Under the pieces are notes generated by a model. That model did no database searches, was not told where the DNA came from, and saw only the letters and a list, made by a program, of their open reading frames with translations. Of a DNA stretch of 64,000 nucleotides, positions 35,113 to 46,955 are shown in pieces. Positions within the stretch are counted from its first letter, which is position 1. Every line of letters begins with the position of its first letter. The position numbers were made by a program, and so were the translations under genes. Source of the DNA: Myxocyprinus asiaticus (Eukaryota; Chordata; Actinopteri; Cypriniformes; Catostomidae); the NCBI RefSeq assembly GCF_019703515.2, contig NC_059385.1:28872001-28936000 (forward strand), read 5' to 3'.

Positions 35113-36459
35113 TACCCCCCCCCCCAAACACATTAAACATGGCATAATCCCAAAGTTCTGTAGGGAGCTGGGGGGGGGGTCTTGAGGCGTAGCTTGGATT
35201 TGAGGGATCAGGACAACATCTGTGGAAGGTGGAGCCATGAGACACTCAAGGGGCGGACCCTTGAGAGACTTTAGGGGCAGAGCCATGGAAGGTGGAGCTG
35301 TAATTTGAAAGGCGACACCAGGGAACTTGTTACTCAGAGAGTAGCCGATGACTCGAAGGGCCAGTGTGGATCCAGAGGCAGGGAGGACCAAGACGGAGCT
35401 GGGGGATCGGAAGACTGAGGCAGAGCCGGTGGGGCTGAGGACCAAGGCAGAGCCATAGGGATGAAGGTCCCCGGTAGAGCTGAAGGATCGGAGAGACGAG
35501 GCGTAGCCAGAGGATCGGAGAGCCAAGGCGGAGCCAGGTGACCAACAGATCAAGGAGGACGAGGGACCCCAGTAAAGCCAACAGGCTGAAGGACCGCAGT
35601 GGATCCGAGGGGACGTAGAGCCGAGGTGATGTCGAAGGATTGACAGGCCAAGGCAGAGTCCAGGGCTCGGAGGGTCTAGGTGGGGTCGGAGGTCGAAAGT
35701 TCCCCTTGCCTGATCAGGAGAACTAAGGGTGGGCACAAGGGTGGGAACCAATTCCAGCTCAAATAGCCCAGTGAAAGATGGCTCTGGAACGAATGAGGCC
35801 TGCAACACTGGTTCGTTGGCCAGAGATGAGCCTGAGACCTTGCATGGAGCAGACTGAAGTTTGGCTGTGATGTGGCATGGAGCAGGCTCAGGTGTGGCTG
35901 TGACGTGGCATGGAGCAGGCTCAGGCGTGGCTGTGACATGGCATGGAGCAGGCTCAGGCGTGGCTGTGACGAGGCATGGAGCAGGCTCAGACGTGGCTGT
36001 GACATGGCATGGAGCAGGCTCAGGCGTGGCTGTGACGTGGCATGGAGCAGGCTCAGGTGTGGCTGTGACATGGCATGGAGCAGGCTGAAGCATTGCTGTG
36101 ACATGCCATGGGGAAGACTCAGGATCCGGGGCAAAAGATGGCGCTAGCTGAGCAACCATGACGAGGAACTCTGGCTCGGTGGCCATGACGTGGAACTCTG
36201 GCTCAGCATCCGCCTCCTCCACAGTGAACGTAGAACCAATAATCTGCAGGGCAAGGTCAATATACTAAGCAAGGCCGTCGGCACACCGACCGTCAGGCAT
36301 CAGAGAGAAAATCGGCTCATTCAGCCCAAAATGGAAACAGTCCTTGAGGGCCACCTCATTAAAATACACCCTGCAGGCCAGAGCGCAGAATTCCTCCACA
36401 TAATCCTCCAGGGGACGACTCCCCTGGCGTAGACAGAGGAGCTGAACTGCTGGGTTCAT
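35059..36459 (-). pseudogene. gag-like protein with an 11-residue repeat, one internal stop
   Basis: The frame opens MNPAVQLLCLRQGSRPLEDY, a segment typical of fish retrotransposon gag, and includes FNEVALKDCFHFGLNEPI. It meets a single in-frame TAG at 36267-36265 and continues in the same frame for 387 more codons from EEADAEPEFHVM. That part carries about eight copies of an 11-residue unit of the type VTATPEPAPCH, then a serine/leucine-rich tail. No zinc knuckle, protease or polymerase is seen. Function of the repeat region is unknown. Apart from the stop the frame is unusually well preserved. Confidence 0.65.
35840..36110. repeat. 33-bp coding minisatellite
   Basis: About eight units of a 33-base repeat containing GGCATGGAGCAGGCTCAGG and GTGGCTGTGAC. 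The unit length is a multiple of three, so all six frames stay open in part and shadow frames arise on the plus strand. Confidence 0.9.
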
Positions 36460-36479
36460 CTTGTGTCGGTCAGGTATTC

Positions 36480-36919
36480 TGTAATGATGGCTGGCGCTGG
36501 CAATGACAAAGACGATGACGATGGAGTGAAGAACCCAAGTGCAATTTTATTAAAAATAGTGATATCCAGAAACCCTATCTACAAATGTGAATAAAACATA
36601 AACATGAACTTGACTTGACATAAGCTTGACATAAACTTGAACTATCCAACAAAGTACATTCACAAACAATACCTGACCATGGACAGTGGCAAACATGAGG
36701 CTTAAATACATGGACAAGGGTAACAAGACAAACAAGTTAACCACTGAAAATACAGAACTGATAACAAGATAACTGGACAATAAACCAATGAAAACAAGAC
36801 ACATGAACATTGAGGAAAACATGAAATCACATGACCAGGGGACCACATGACATGAAACAGGAACTAGATTTTCAAAATAAAAGACTTGAAAAACATGAAC
36901 CAACACAATAAACATGACA
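36480..36919 (-). repeat. 5' LTR
   Basis: Runs from TGTAATGATGGC to AACATGACA. The gag start (36459) lies 20 bases inside it, leaving only that gap for the primer-binding site. Confidence 0.65.
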
Positions 36920-37452
36920 TTAACAAACATTATAGAATTCTTAATAGATTATGAACATTCATTTAAATGTATTTTAAGTTTTAATGAATAATCTAGGCCT
37001 ATTCAGCAGTATAGGCTGGTGAAATAGCCTAATGCTTGTTAATGTTTTTTATGAAAGTTTAAAACATTAGCAATGTGTTTTCTATGATGCACACACTACC
37101 TCTCATTCTTTACCTAATTTTTTATTTTATTTATTTATTTATTTATTGTGTCTGTTTACGCGTGTAATTGTTTTCTTGTTTAAATGCACTTCACGGACGT
37201 CTTTTAACCATTTCGCCACATCTCACTGTTTTTTATCAGCATCTTGTGCCTGAGCAGCACATTTAAGACATTCGTCATTTACCAAATTTTAAACACATTG
37301 ACAGATCATTCAAAACACAGTCCATCATAGACAGTCAAAAAAAAAAATAACAAGCAAGAAAGCAACTCTTCGGCTTCATCCTCTCTCCTCTCAGCCTGCG
37401 TGCGCTTATCAAAGAGAGAGAGAGACTTGAAAGGATTTAAAAATGCTTTATT
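36920..37452. other. no recognised feature
   Basis: AT-rich, with (ATTT)n-like simple sequence at 37117-37146 and short purine runs at 37412-37427. Confidence 0.5.
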
Positions 37453-37456
37453 TTAA

Positions 37457-37992
37457 AGAGCACCTATTATGGTTTTTAAACGTGTCTAATTTTGTTTTAA
37501 AGGTCTCATACAATACAGTTACATGCATCCAAGGTCAAAAAACACTTTAATTTGCTCATAATTTAAATTGCAGCATTACCTTTTTTTCCCCAGTGTCAAA
37601 AATGACTCCTTCAATGATCCATTCTAAAGGATTCATTCTAAACTCCTCCTTTCGGAGAGCCTACTCTGTTCTGATTGGTCAGATGTCCCAATCTGTTGTG
37701 ATTGGTCTACCACTTAGTGTAGTGTTTGAGGGTGGGGCAAAGCTGTTCGCGAGCAGTCAATGAAGACCAGAGGCGGGTTTTTTGTTACCAAAATATGTAG
37801 GTTAGTACAGGAAGTAAGTCTGGAATTTTCTAACGACTCGTTTCAGGTGTTCAGAATCGGTTCTTTCTTTTGGGAGTCAATAACTCCATTTGTTGTGAAC
37901 TTTGATTTTTGAAACTTTGCAGACATTTTAACATTCACAAACAGCTATATAACACACTACATGTAATATTTGAAAAACATAATAGGTGCTTT
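37457..37992. mobile_element. TTAA-flanked MITE
   Basis: Ends AGAGCACCTATTATGG and, from the right, AAAGCACCTATTATG are near-perfect inverted repeats flanked by TTAA on both sides (37453-37456, 37993-37996). This suggests mobilisation by a piggyBac-type transposase. It has no coding capacity. Confidence 0.7.
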
Positions 37993-38224
37993 TTAACCAA
38001 AAAAAGGTCAGAATACATAGTTTAAAAAAATACAAAATACATTAAGTAAATTCAAGACAATTCAAAATACTGTCAAAATATACACAGAGTAAAACAGGAA
38101 AAAAAAATCCACATTACCAATTAAAGACCAGGCTTCCAAATTCACTCAATGTAACTAATGCCTCTCTGACACCCCATCTCAATTTAAAGGAAATAACATT
38201 ATTAGTGTGCTTGTAGTATGTATA

Positions 38225-39450
38225 TTCTATAACCACTCATGATTCCACCAGTGTCTTAAACAAAGCTACCATATTAATGTCCTGTCCCATGTTTTTGCCC
38301 TGGTGAGATTTCAAAATGGCTTGCTTAGCCTGGCCTATTAAAAAATTGGCAAGTATGCATAGTTCTTGCAAAGACCTCTTATAATGGCAACCAAATATGA
38401 ACAAAGCATTGGTGTATAAAAACCCCAATTTTGTTATCATTTTCCTCAGCAGTCCGAACAGAGAAACAAGATTTGGGCAATCACAAAACGTGAAAAACAG
38501 TATCTAATACATTGCAAAAAGGACATGTTGGAAAAACAGTTTGTGGCTAAAATACAACAAAGCAATCTGCACCTGAAGATCCCCACTTCTCTTAGAAATA
38601 GGAGGTTTGTATAATAACCTCCATGATAGAAATACATTCTCAGATACACAGTAGAGAGCTGATCCCTCCACTGAGTATCAGCCCTTCCTTCCTTTTAATT
38701 GACAAAGATGTGCAGTTTTAACACAGATTTGATACAATGTTCTTTTCCCCATACAGTCAAAAACCACTTCCTCATATCCCTTCAAAAGAAAAGTACGACT
38801 GGCATTTTCATAAATTCCCCAATCTTTGAGTGTCACCTTTATCTGAGGAAAAGGTTGTATTATAACACCATTCTTCATGATATGATTAAAAAAGGAAACT
38901 AATATCATGGGGAATGAGGATTTAAGTGTCCTAATTACACCCTCTACAGTTCTAATTGAAGTCAATCCAACCTGATCAGCAAGCGATTGTACAGTACACC
39001 ACTGGCCCTTAGTTATATCAATCAGGTCAATGACTTTGGTAACACCAGCATTTAAAAATCGATTGATTGTAGAATGTAATACATTAGGTGTTAGTTCTAT
39101 AAAGGGATTAAAAAGGGGGTTCTGCCACACAATAATGTTCGTAATCAACTCTCGATATTTTAAACAATTCCGATGATTTAAGCACTGATACATAAAATCT
39201 AAAGGGGAAGCTAGACATCTTCTTCACAAACGGCTCCTGTATTTGAAAAAAAAACTGCTTGTTTAGACCTATTCCACTAATGTGTTTTAGTATAGACATC
39301 CCCAACACAACCCGAGGCACATCATCAGAACTGTACAACATTTTCTGTAGTGTTTGAAACCTCATTGCTAAGAACTTTGACTCCAAGTGTATGAGTCCCT
39401 GAACTCCCTCTGCCACAGGTAGGTAAAGGATTCTAGAATTCTACTTCCTA
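38225..39450 (-). pseudogene. Tx1 LINE ORF2 C-terminal part
   Basis: The minus strand encodes ILYLPVAEGVQGLIHLESKF (39440-39370), the region after the RT palm and thumb in Tx1-type ORF2. It then gives FIELTPNVLHSTINRFLNAG and VTKVIDLIDITKGQW (about 39110-38995), and finally IFGCHYKRSLQELCILANFL near 38350, like the C-terminal helical region. Frames change near 39190, 38680 and 38440. The upstream catalytic RT motifs are absent, so the fragment has no activity. Confidence 0.7.
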
Positions 39451-39589
39451 TCACTCCACCACTCATACTTTCTATCTATCTATCTATCACTCCATCACTT
39501 TCTTTTCTGTCTTTACATCACTCCACTCTTTTTATTCTTTCTTTCACTCCATCATTTTACAACCTAGCAACCACTTAGTGCACCCTAGC

Positions 39590-41010
39590 GATCAAAACCC
39601 ATTGACTGCCATTCAAAATGGCTTAGATGGATATCTCCTGATCAGAATGTCATAGAGACTTCAGGTTTGACTCATTACACTCAGTCCAGCAAGCAGCCTT
39701 TTTAGTATCACCCTGGCAACTGCGTAGATACCAGATGGACTTACCCTAGCAACCGCATAGCAAAACATCTATCTCTGCACCACATCATAATAGAGACTTC
39801 AACTTTGCCTTATTTGACTCAGACCAGCAAGTAGCCTTTAAATATCATGCTGTAATATTCTTAGCCATACCCTAGCAACCATTTAGTGCACTTTAGCAAC
39901 CAAGTAGAAAATCACACATCTCTGCAGCAGAACATTGCAAAGACTTCCGGTTGGGTCATTTGACTCAGGGTAGCAAGGAGCCTTTTGAGTATCACCTTGG
40001 TAGCTGCCTAGCAACCAGATGGGGTTACCCTAGCAACCAAGTAACAAATCACATATCTCTGCACCAGAACAACGTAGAGACTTCTGGTTTTGTTCATTTG
40101 ACTCAGGGTAGCAAGGAGCCTTTTGAGTATCACCTTGGTAACTGCCTAGCAACCAGATGGGGTTACCGTAGCAACCAAGTAACAAATCACATATCTCTGC
40201 ACCAGAACATCATAGAGTTTTGCGGTTTCATTCATTTGACCCATTGTAGCAAGGAGCCTTTTGAGTATCACCTTGGTAACTGCCTAGCAACCAGATGGGG
40301 TTACCGTAGCAACCAAGTAACAAATCACATATCTCTGCACCAGAACATCATAGAGTTTTGCGGTTTCATTCATTTGACCCATTGTAGCAAGGAGCCTTTT
40401 GAGTATCACCTTGGTAACTGCCTAGCAACCAGATGGGGTTACCGTAGCAACCAAGTAACAAATCACATATCCCTGCACCAGAACATCATAGAGAATTCCT
40501 GTTTTGTTCATTTGGCTCAGGGTAGCAAGGAGCCTTTTGAGGATCACCTTGGTAACTGCCTATCTACCAGATGGTGTTACCCTAGCATCTAAGTAACAAA
40601 TCACATATCTTTGCACCAGAACATCGTAGAAATCTCTGGTTTCATTCATTTCACTCAGCCTAGCAAGGAGCCTTGTTAGTATCACCTTAGCAACTGCCTA
40701 CCAACCAGATGGGGTCACCCTAACAACTGAGTAGCAAAACACATATCTCAGCACCAGGAACATCATAGAGACTTCCAGGATGGGTTATTTGACTCAGGGT
40801 AGCATGGAGCCTTTTGAGTATCACCTTGGTAACCGCCTAGCAACCAGATGGGGTTACCCTAGCAACCAAGTAACAAATCACATATCTCTGCACCAGAACA
40901 TTGTAGATACTTCCTGATGGGTCATTTGACTCAGGCTAGCAAGTAACCTTGTTAGTATCACCCTGGTAACTGCCTAGCAATCAAATGCAAAAGCCTAGCC
41001 TAGCAAAGGA
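39590..41010. repeat. 138-bp tandem array
   Basis: TAGCAAGGAGCC starts at 39971, 40109, 40247, 40385, 40523 and 40661, exactly 138 bases apart. Diverged units lie on either side (about 39687, 39825, 40799, 40937), making about ten copies. Units contain short CCTAGCAACCA sub-motifs. Three central units (40110-40523) are almost identical, implying recent local duplication. Because 138 is divisible by three, a 213-codon frame (39951-40592) stays open by chance. Confidence 0.9.
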
Positions 41011-41202
41011 ACATGCTAGCAACATGCTAAAACATGCTAGCAATGTCTAGCTAAGTTTTAAATCATGCTAACAACATGCTAAACATGTTAGCAATGCCTT
41101 GTTAAGCATTCTATCAATAAACCTCCAGACTAGGTTTTTTCAAGCCAACCTAAAGTTTGTCCTGATGAACTTTACTTCTGTAGATGTAAATACAGTATAT
41201 AT

Positions 41203-42402
41203 TCATATCCCTCTTAATATGTCTTTTGACAGCCTTTCACTGTCTTTTTGACAGCACTCATGCGTTTCTTCTATTCTATAACATTTAGGTTGATCTAACT
41301 CCTCCAGTGTAGCTTTTCTCATAGCCAAAGCACAAGATTCAACAAAAAGCTGTAAATCAAGGAAGTATTTCTCTAATTTTGGTCTTCGCTGATTAAATGT
41401 AACATCAAGAAAGTCATTAATCTGTTGCACCGTATAGTAAGGATGTTTCAATCTGAGACTGCAGTGTTTCCCTGCAGAACTTCCATGGGAGTTCATTTCA
41501 GTTAAATGATCTGTAACATCAGAAACTTCACCATCAGAATCAGATTTGAGCGACTGAGATTCAACTTAATCTATCAGTGGATCATCAACACTCTGTGACA
41601 AACTAAGACCTTATGCTTGTGAATCCAATGACTCACCAGTGAGCCCAGTTTGTTCTTCATGGTGACATGAATCATTGGCTTCGGCAGCAACAGCGATCTC
41701 CAAGTTGCTATAAACCTGTGCTGCCCCACTAGCAGCAACTTTGTCTGCACTCTCCAGGTGAATATTTGGTTCAGACTCAGTCGTATTTTCTCTATCTTCA
41801 TTCAGAGGAGCCTTTTCAATATGCTCATCAGTTTTGTACTTGTTATTTTCAGCTGGATGTATATTTTCCAAAGCCTAGGGACTTGTTCTACATGTGTAAG
41901 TTCAGCCTCATTATTTTCAGTCTCAGTATTCATAGGACATGCTTGTTTTCTGTGATGGTTTTTCCCACAATTAAAGCATTTAACTGAATCCGTGCTGATA
42001 AAAATTGTGTAATCCTTACCTATCAATGTCATTTGTGCTGAAACATTTAGGGTTTGGAAATCAGCATTCAAAATCATGTATGTTTGGAGTCTAAAATGCA
42101 TAACATGTTTTAGATCTGGATTCTTTACACCAAGAGGGATCATTTTTATCGGTCCCACCAATTTGCCATTGTGACTGAGTTAATGCTCAAGTGATTCATT
42201 AGAAATAAATGGGGGTACATTCGAAAGAGTTATCTTTTTTGATATGTTTGACAATGGCAAGACTGGTAAGAAAACATCTCTAACAGATAGACCAAACTCA
42301 ACTAAATGTTCAACCTTAGACTCTTCCCTCAGAAAGACAAGAATAGCTTTGTTCATTCTAGATGCTGATAAGATGTTCAGAGCACCAATTTCAATAGCAT
42401 TT
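41203..42402 (-). pseudogene. Tx1 LINE ORF1, middle and C-terminal part
   Basis: Reading from 42402: ALNILSASRMNKAILVFLRE, then ITLSNVPPFISNESLEH, a stop (TAA near 42182), SHNGKLVGPIKMIPLG, and a CCHC zinc knuckle CFNCGKNHHRKQACP (about 41975-41930; C-x2-C-x4-H-x4-C). An acidic, low-complexity stretch follows, with frame changes near 41870 and 41600. The end near 41203 is LSKDILRGI. This layout matches the nucleic-acid-binding first ORF of fish Tx1-like LINEs. The N-terminus is displaced to 46960-47090 by an insertion. Confidence 0.75.
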
Positions 42403-42516
42403 CAGTTGTTCATATGTTAACGTAATCTTGTGTTGAAGCAGTAAAGTATTTGGCTTGCTGTCCATATTCTGGAGGGCTCGGAGCTCGAGATTCGACTAGA
42501 GTCCTAACCCCCCGGA
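42403..42516 (-). repeat. terminal segment B2
   Basis: CAGTTGTTCATATGTTAACG and TAATCTTGTGTTGAAGCAG, ending in a C-run. Direct repeat of 42696-42810 at roughly 80% identity by eye. Its outer edge touches the LINE through ATTT (42399-42402). Confidence 0.8.
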
Positions 42517-42572
42517 CTTTACTTATTTAGATAATGAATCTAGAGAAAATGTGGAGATGAGATGGAGGTGGG

Positions 42573-42691
42573 ATGTCAGGAGAGTTGTCACAGGAAGCAG
42601 GTAAGCAGTGGCTTATATACTCCTGCTCGTGGGCTGTGACTTGGCAGATTAAAATTAACATGCTCCTCTCGAACCTCTGTTAATTAACTCC
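42573..42691 (-). repeat. segment A2
   Basis: Direct repeat of 46837-46955 (ATGTCAGGAGAGTT; CTTATATACTCCTGCTCG; TTAATTAACTCC), about 92% identical by eye. It is followed by ATTT (42692-42695) and then B1. A 56-base linker (42517-42572) separates it from B2. Confidence 0.85.
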
Positions 42692-42695
42692 ATTT

Positions 42696-42810
42696 CAGTA
42701 GTTCGTATGTTAACATAATCTTGTGTTGAAGCAGTAAACGTATTTGACTTGCTGTTTGTATACTGGAGGTCTCAGAGCTTGAGACTCGACTTGAGTCCTG
42801 ATTACCCCCC
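42696..42810 (-). repeat. segment B1
   Basis: CAGTAGTTCGTATGTTAACA and TAATCTTGTGTTGAAGCAG. Direct repeat of B2. It abuts A2 through ATTT, so the B1/A2 boundary reproduces the junction expected in a circular intermediate. Confidence 0.8.
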
Positions 42811-42904
42811 AAAAAGGCATTAAGATGAAAGATCGGTACAGTGACTATGGCAGGAAGTATTTAGGACAGCAAGCCAGCAACAATTCTATTTGGTAAATTG
42901 GCTT

Positions 42905-45900
42905 GGCGGATACTTCTTCGAATTGTTCTTCCCCAAAAAATCTGTATAGAGGGAGCGCTTTACACGTGTGTTTGAAGGTGCGTTCTTGTACGATGGCTGG
43001 TTGAGAGGGCTACACTGCGATTCGAATGGGAGACCACTACTTGTCACAGAAGTGGATGGGCTCATGGCATGCGAATGGGGAATGTGAGAATGAAAGTTGG
43101 CTCTTGCTACGTTTGAAAGGGAGGGCTCACACTGCGATTCGAATGGGAGACTGCTCTAGAGAGAGAGAGCTCAAGGCATTCGAATGGGTAAGACCAGCAA
43201 GCAATCAAACAGGGAAAATGAGAATGAGAGTTGGCTCCCACTGCGTTCGAAAGGGAGGGCTCACACTGCGATTTGAATGGGAGACTGCTCTATAGAGAGA
43301 GCTCACAGCATTTGAACTGGTAAGCCAAGCGTGCATTTGAATGGGGAAGGTGAGAACGAGTGTTGGTCATGCAGTGTTTGAAAGGGAGGGCTCACACTGC
43401 AGTTCAAACAGGAGACGGAAGGTTTAGACGAATGACTAAGCTATAGGGGGCTTTACCATTGATATATTGCATCTAATCAGCCAGCCTATGGAGGCAGCCT
43501 CACGTAAGGGCCCGATCCGGGTGGAAGGTTTATATTAAAGGACCTGTGTACGACAATAGGGAGTTGTACCATAGGTATACTGTCAGATCAACTCTCTTGC
43601 GGCAGTAGCTCCATTTAGTGGTCTACCCAGAGATAGGGTATTATGGTGCTTGAAATGAATATGAGGAGATGGTGACCACAGCTGTAATGCTGCTGTGAAG
43701 TGAAGACAAAGGGCTTTGGCGGAAGCATGGTAAAACACTGCTGCGGCAGTAGAGTAAAGTGGGCCTCCTGCGGGAGCAGATTTAAGGCAGTGCTGTGGCA
43801 GTGGAGTAGAGGAGATGGAATAGTAAAAAGAGGGGGGGGGTGCTCCTGCGGGAGTGGAATTTAAACTACTGTTGTGGCAGTGGATTGAGTATTTGGGGGC
43901 ATAGTGAAGGAGCTCCTGTGGGAGCGCTGCTGTGTTTCCATTACTGTAGATGCACTTCTATAAAAGTATGGAACTTAGACATTGAAAGCGCCTGTGGAGA
44001 AAAGAGAAATAACTCTGTGTATGCATCAGCAAGTGAAGCAAAAGTTTAGTTAAGAAAATATAACCATTAAATTTATACACACCTGCAAAGGAACCAAAAG
44101 GTTAGTTAGGAAAATACATGACAATTACCTTAGGGGAAGCAAATGTCTAGCTAGGAACACGTAACTTTATACAAACCTGTAAGGGAGGAAAAAGGTCAGT
44201 TATGAAAACAAAACTCCATCACGTTTGTCATGTCGGGGCACCACTGCAGCAGCACCAAAAGTGAAAGGGGTACTGCGGTATTGAGCATAGGCGGGAGCTG
44301 CTGCGGCGGTGTCGAGCGTGGTCGGGTGCTGCAGCACAGTATCAAGTTGGGCAATGCTGTGGCGGTACCAAGTGGGGCGCTGCTGTGTCAGAATCAAGTG
44401 GGGCACACATGGCTTTATTATATTTACACACACCTGTAAGGAAAGCACAAGGTTATTTTGGAGGTTATATCAGGCTCTATTTATTATGTGTTGGGCTCAT
44501 TTTAACCAAGAGCAAAAGAAATGCCAATGCAAAGACTAAAGGGAAATGCTAAATGCTCTTAAGATTACTGCACCACCACTGCACTCGAACGGGAGTGCTC
44601 ATACTGCGTTTTGGACGGGAGAGCCCACGGAGTGAATGACGTGAAATCTCACACTGCAATTCGAATAGGAGAGCCTGCAACCAGTGTGCTGAGGCTCACA
44701 CTGCATTCAAACGGGAGAACCCACACTGCAATTTGATGGGAAAGCCTGCATAGCATTCGAACAGGAGGGCCCAAACTGAATTCAAATGGTGGGTGGCACA
44801 GAGTAAAGAACTTTCCGAATTGTGGTTTATGATGGGTATATATTTATGAGCTATGCCCCTAAACCTTTAATAAGAGGAAACATATAAGGAAACAGGAAAC
44901 ATGGTTGCGGTGTTGTGGGAGATTTAGTGGCACGGCCTGAAAGGTTCCGCAGTTGTGGCACCTGGACGACACATATGCGCTGCCTTGCGGTGTGGTGGGA
45001 GTTTGTCTCATGGTGGAGGTTTAGATGCACGGCCTAAAAGACACTGCAGTTGCAGCACCTGGACAGCACATTTGTGCTGCTTTGCGGTGTGGTGGGAGTT
45101 TGGCGCATGGTCCAAAATATGCTGCAGTTGCGGCACCTGTACAGCACATTTGCGCTGCTATGTTTTGTCGAGGGAGTTTGTTGCATGACCAGAAAGATGC
45201 CGCAGTTGTGGCACAGGGACAGCATATTTGTGCTGCTTAAGGATGTTTTGAGCCAAAGGCAGGAGCACCGCAGTTGTGCTTTCTTAACAACTAAAATGTT
45301 TGCCATCTTTGGCTCCTCGGTAGGTAATGGTGAAGTATTGGAAAGACACCTAGATAGAGAAAGCGAGAGGTAAACCTGTGTACAAACCAGTGACAGGAAA
45401 TTATATGGGCTCCTGCAGAGACCTGCTGGAAGTAATATTGGTGAAACCCCTGTGGAAGGCACAATTTCATGCGTTGCTGTAGAAAAGACAAAATAGTCAT
45501 ATTTAGGTGAAACTTATACTAGGAAGACATTTCACAACTCTGTGAAATAAGAAATAATCTGTGAAAAGTTAGCTCCATGGCCACTGGAGAGTGGGCTGCA
45601 CTTGCGCCGGTAGAGGGAAAACTTATTTTTCTAGAGAGAGACAGAAGAGAAAATAAATATTAGTAACATTTCGATAAAAAAAATGTGACCAGAAGCATAA
45701 TGATCTTTGAAAAGATAGTTGCAGCTTTGCAATGCATACGGAAATGCAGGGGAAATGTACTGGGGAATACAGTACGTCTTAATAAACAATGTGAAAAAAC
45801 AGCATAAAATGTTCTGAGAAATAAGAGCTTTGGCTCTGTGATCTGCATACTGTTATACAGGAGAAATGCAAAAATTACTAAAGGATTCACTTGTGGTCAT

Positions 45901-46500
45901 TCGCTCCTTAGGAGTATGACTGCACCCTGCTGTACAATATATGTCAGCAATGCTGAGAGGAAGGGAGACGCACTGCTGGATGATTAAGAATGAGCTGGGA
46001 CGCGGCGCATGATCTGCCTCTTACGGAGCCAAATTCAGCTCCTATCTGTTCGGACAGAACTGTAGTATGCTGTGGAATGGTCAGAGCGAGTGTTGCGCAG
46101 CAGCGAGCTTGCGTTTAAATGTCTGTGTTGGTTTGAAAAGAAGTTGTCATTAGATTATCAGTCGATTGGGAGGAGTTCTGTGTTGCATGATGCCCCTGTG
46201 TTCAGAATGGAATAAATCACACTCTGAAGGGCACTTTGGTAGGAGAAACAATCTTGATATTCATGTTAGAAGATGATGAACAATCGCTGAATAGAGCACG
46301 CCCTAAACAAGCTGCAGCAAGGTAATGAGGCTGACAGGAATCACCTGTGTGGCAGAACCTGATTAAAAATGCTGGGGGTTGAAATGGTGGTTGGATTGAA
46401 TAGTTAATCTTTGTTTCTCTCGCTTTCAAAGAAAAATGGAACTCTAATGGCATGAAGCCGGAATGGCGCCCATTCGCGGAGGCAGCTCGCACTGCTTTCC
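42905..46500. repeat. internal repeat modules of the split-repeat element
   Basis: Three recurring modules. First, CTCACACTGCGATTCGAATG with GGAG-type endings (near 43008, 43127, 43258, 43390, 44660, 44695). Second, CTGCGG/TGGCAGT-x-GAGTA...CTCCTGCGGGAG blocks (43735-43925). Third, an ~80-90-base unit with GGCACCTGGACAGCACATTT and GCTGCTTTGCGGTGTGG (44955, 45050, 45135, 45210). No long reading frame or known protein motif. The longest frame (minus, 45462-45034) is just the repeats translated. Confidence 0.65.
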
Positions 46501-46836
46501 AGGTGGAAAGTTTAGATAAGAGAATATATGAGCAGTCGTAGAGAGCTGTTTCACATTTTTAAAGAGCCAGAGCAGCAACTTCACACTATAAACTGCTTCA
46601 GCGAATGGAGCATAGAAAGAAAGACAGAGTAAAAAATATAACACTTAACGTGGTAGCTGTCAATACTGCTAAAAACAAAAGAGCCGCTGTGGCAGCTTCT
46701 GTTGAATAACGAAATTGTTTGGATGGAAGAGCTGTTCTTGTGGAGCGAATGCTTTGCAGTGAAGTTGCATCCGATGATCCGACTGCCTGGGTCTGTTCAT
46801 GAGCAATGGGCGGGGCTGAATGCCAGAAAGACTGTC

Positions 46837-46955
46837 ATGTCAGGAGAGTTATCACAGGAAGCAGGTAAGCAGCGACTTATATACTCCTGCTCGCGGGCTG
46901 TGATTTGTCAGATTAAAATTAACATGCTCCTCCCGAACCTCTGTTAATTAACTCC
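46837..46955 (-). repeat. terminal segment A1 with TATA box
   Basis: Direct repeat of A2. On the minus strand it holds GAGTATATAAG about 75 bases inside the outer end. The outer edge meets the LINE through ATTT (46956-46959). Confidence 0.8.

Larger units (their letters stand above)
34850..36919 (-). mobile_element. gag-only LTR retrotransposon
   Basis: Directly repeated ends (about 34850-35112 and 36480-36919) enclose a single gag-like reading frame on the minus strand and no polymerase. A run of 12 C at 35116-35127 lies just inside the left LTR and is the complement of a polypurine tract. The left LTR lacks about its outer 170 bases, so the element is truncated at that end and no target duplication can be scored. 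It must rely on enzymes of another LTR element. Confidence 0.75.

Noticed and set aside
35861..36147. Plus-strand repeat frames (GAGSGVAVTWH type)
   Set aside because: Shadows of the 33-bp coding minisatellite on the opposite strand.
39951..40592. 213-codon open frame with a 46-residue repeat
   Set aside because: It is the translation of the 138-bp tandem array. The unit is a multiple of three, so the frame stays open by arithmetic.
39465..41010. CRISPR-like regular spacing
   Set aside because: The whole 138-bp unit is conserved, with no short repeat plus unique spacers, and the genome is vertebrate.
42403..42810. Simple tandem LTR (solo LTR plus partial)
   Set aside because: It would explain B2-A2-B1 but not the absence of target duplication, the exact closure of the LINE frame, or ATTT at all three junctions. 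It is kept only as an alternative.
45034..45462. 142-codon minus-strand frame with several cysteines
   Set aside because: The cysteines come from translating repeated GC-rich modules, and the frame is not conserved between the modules.
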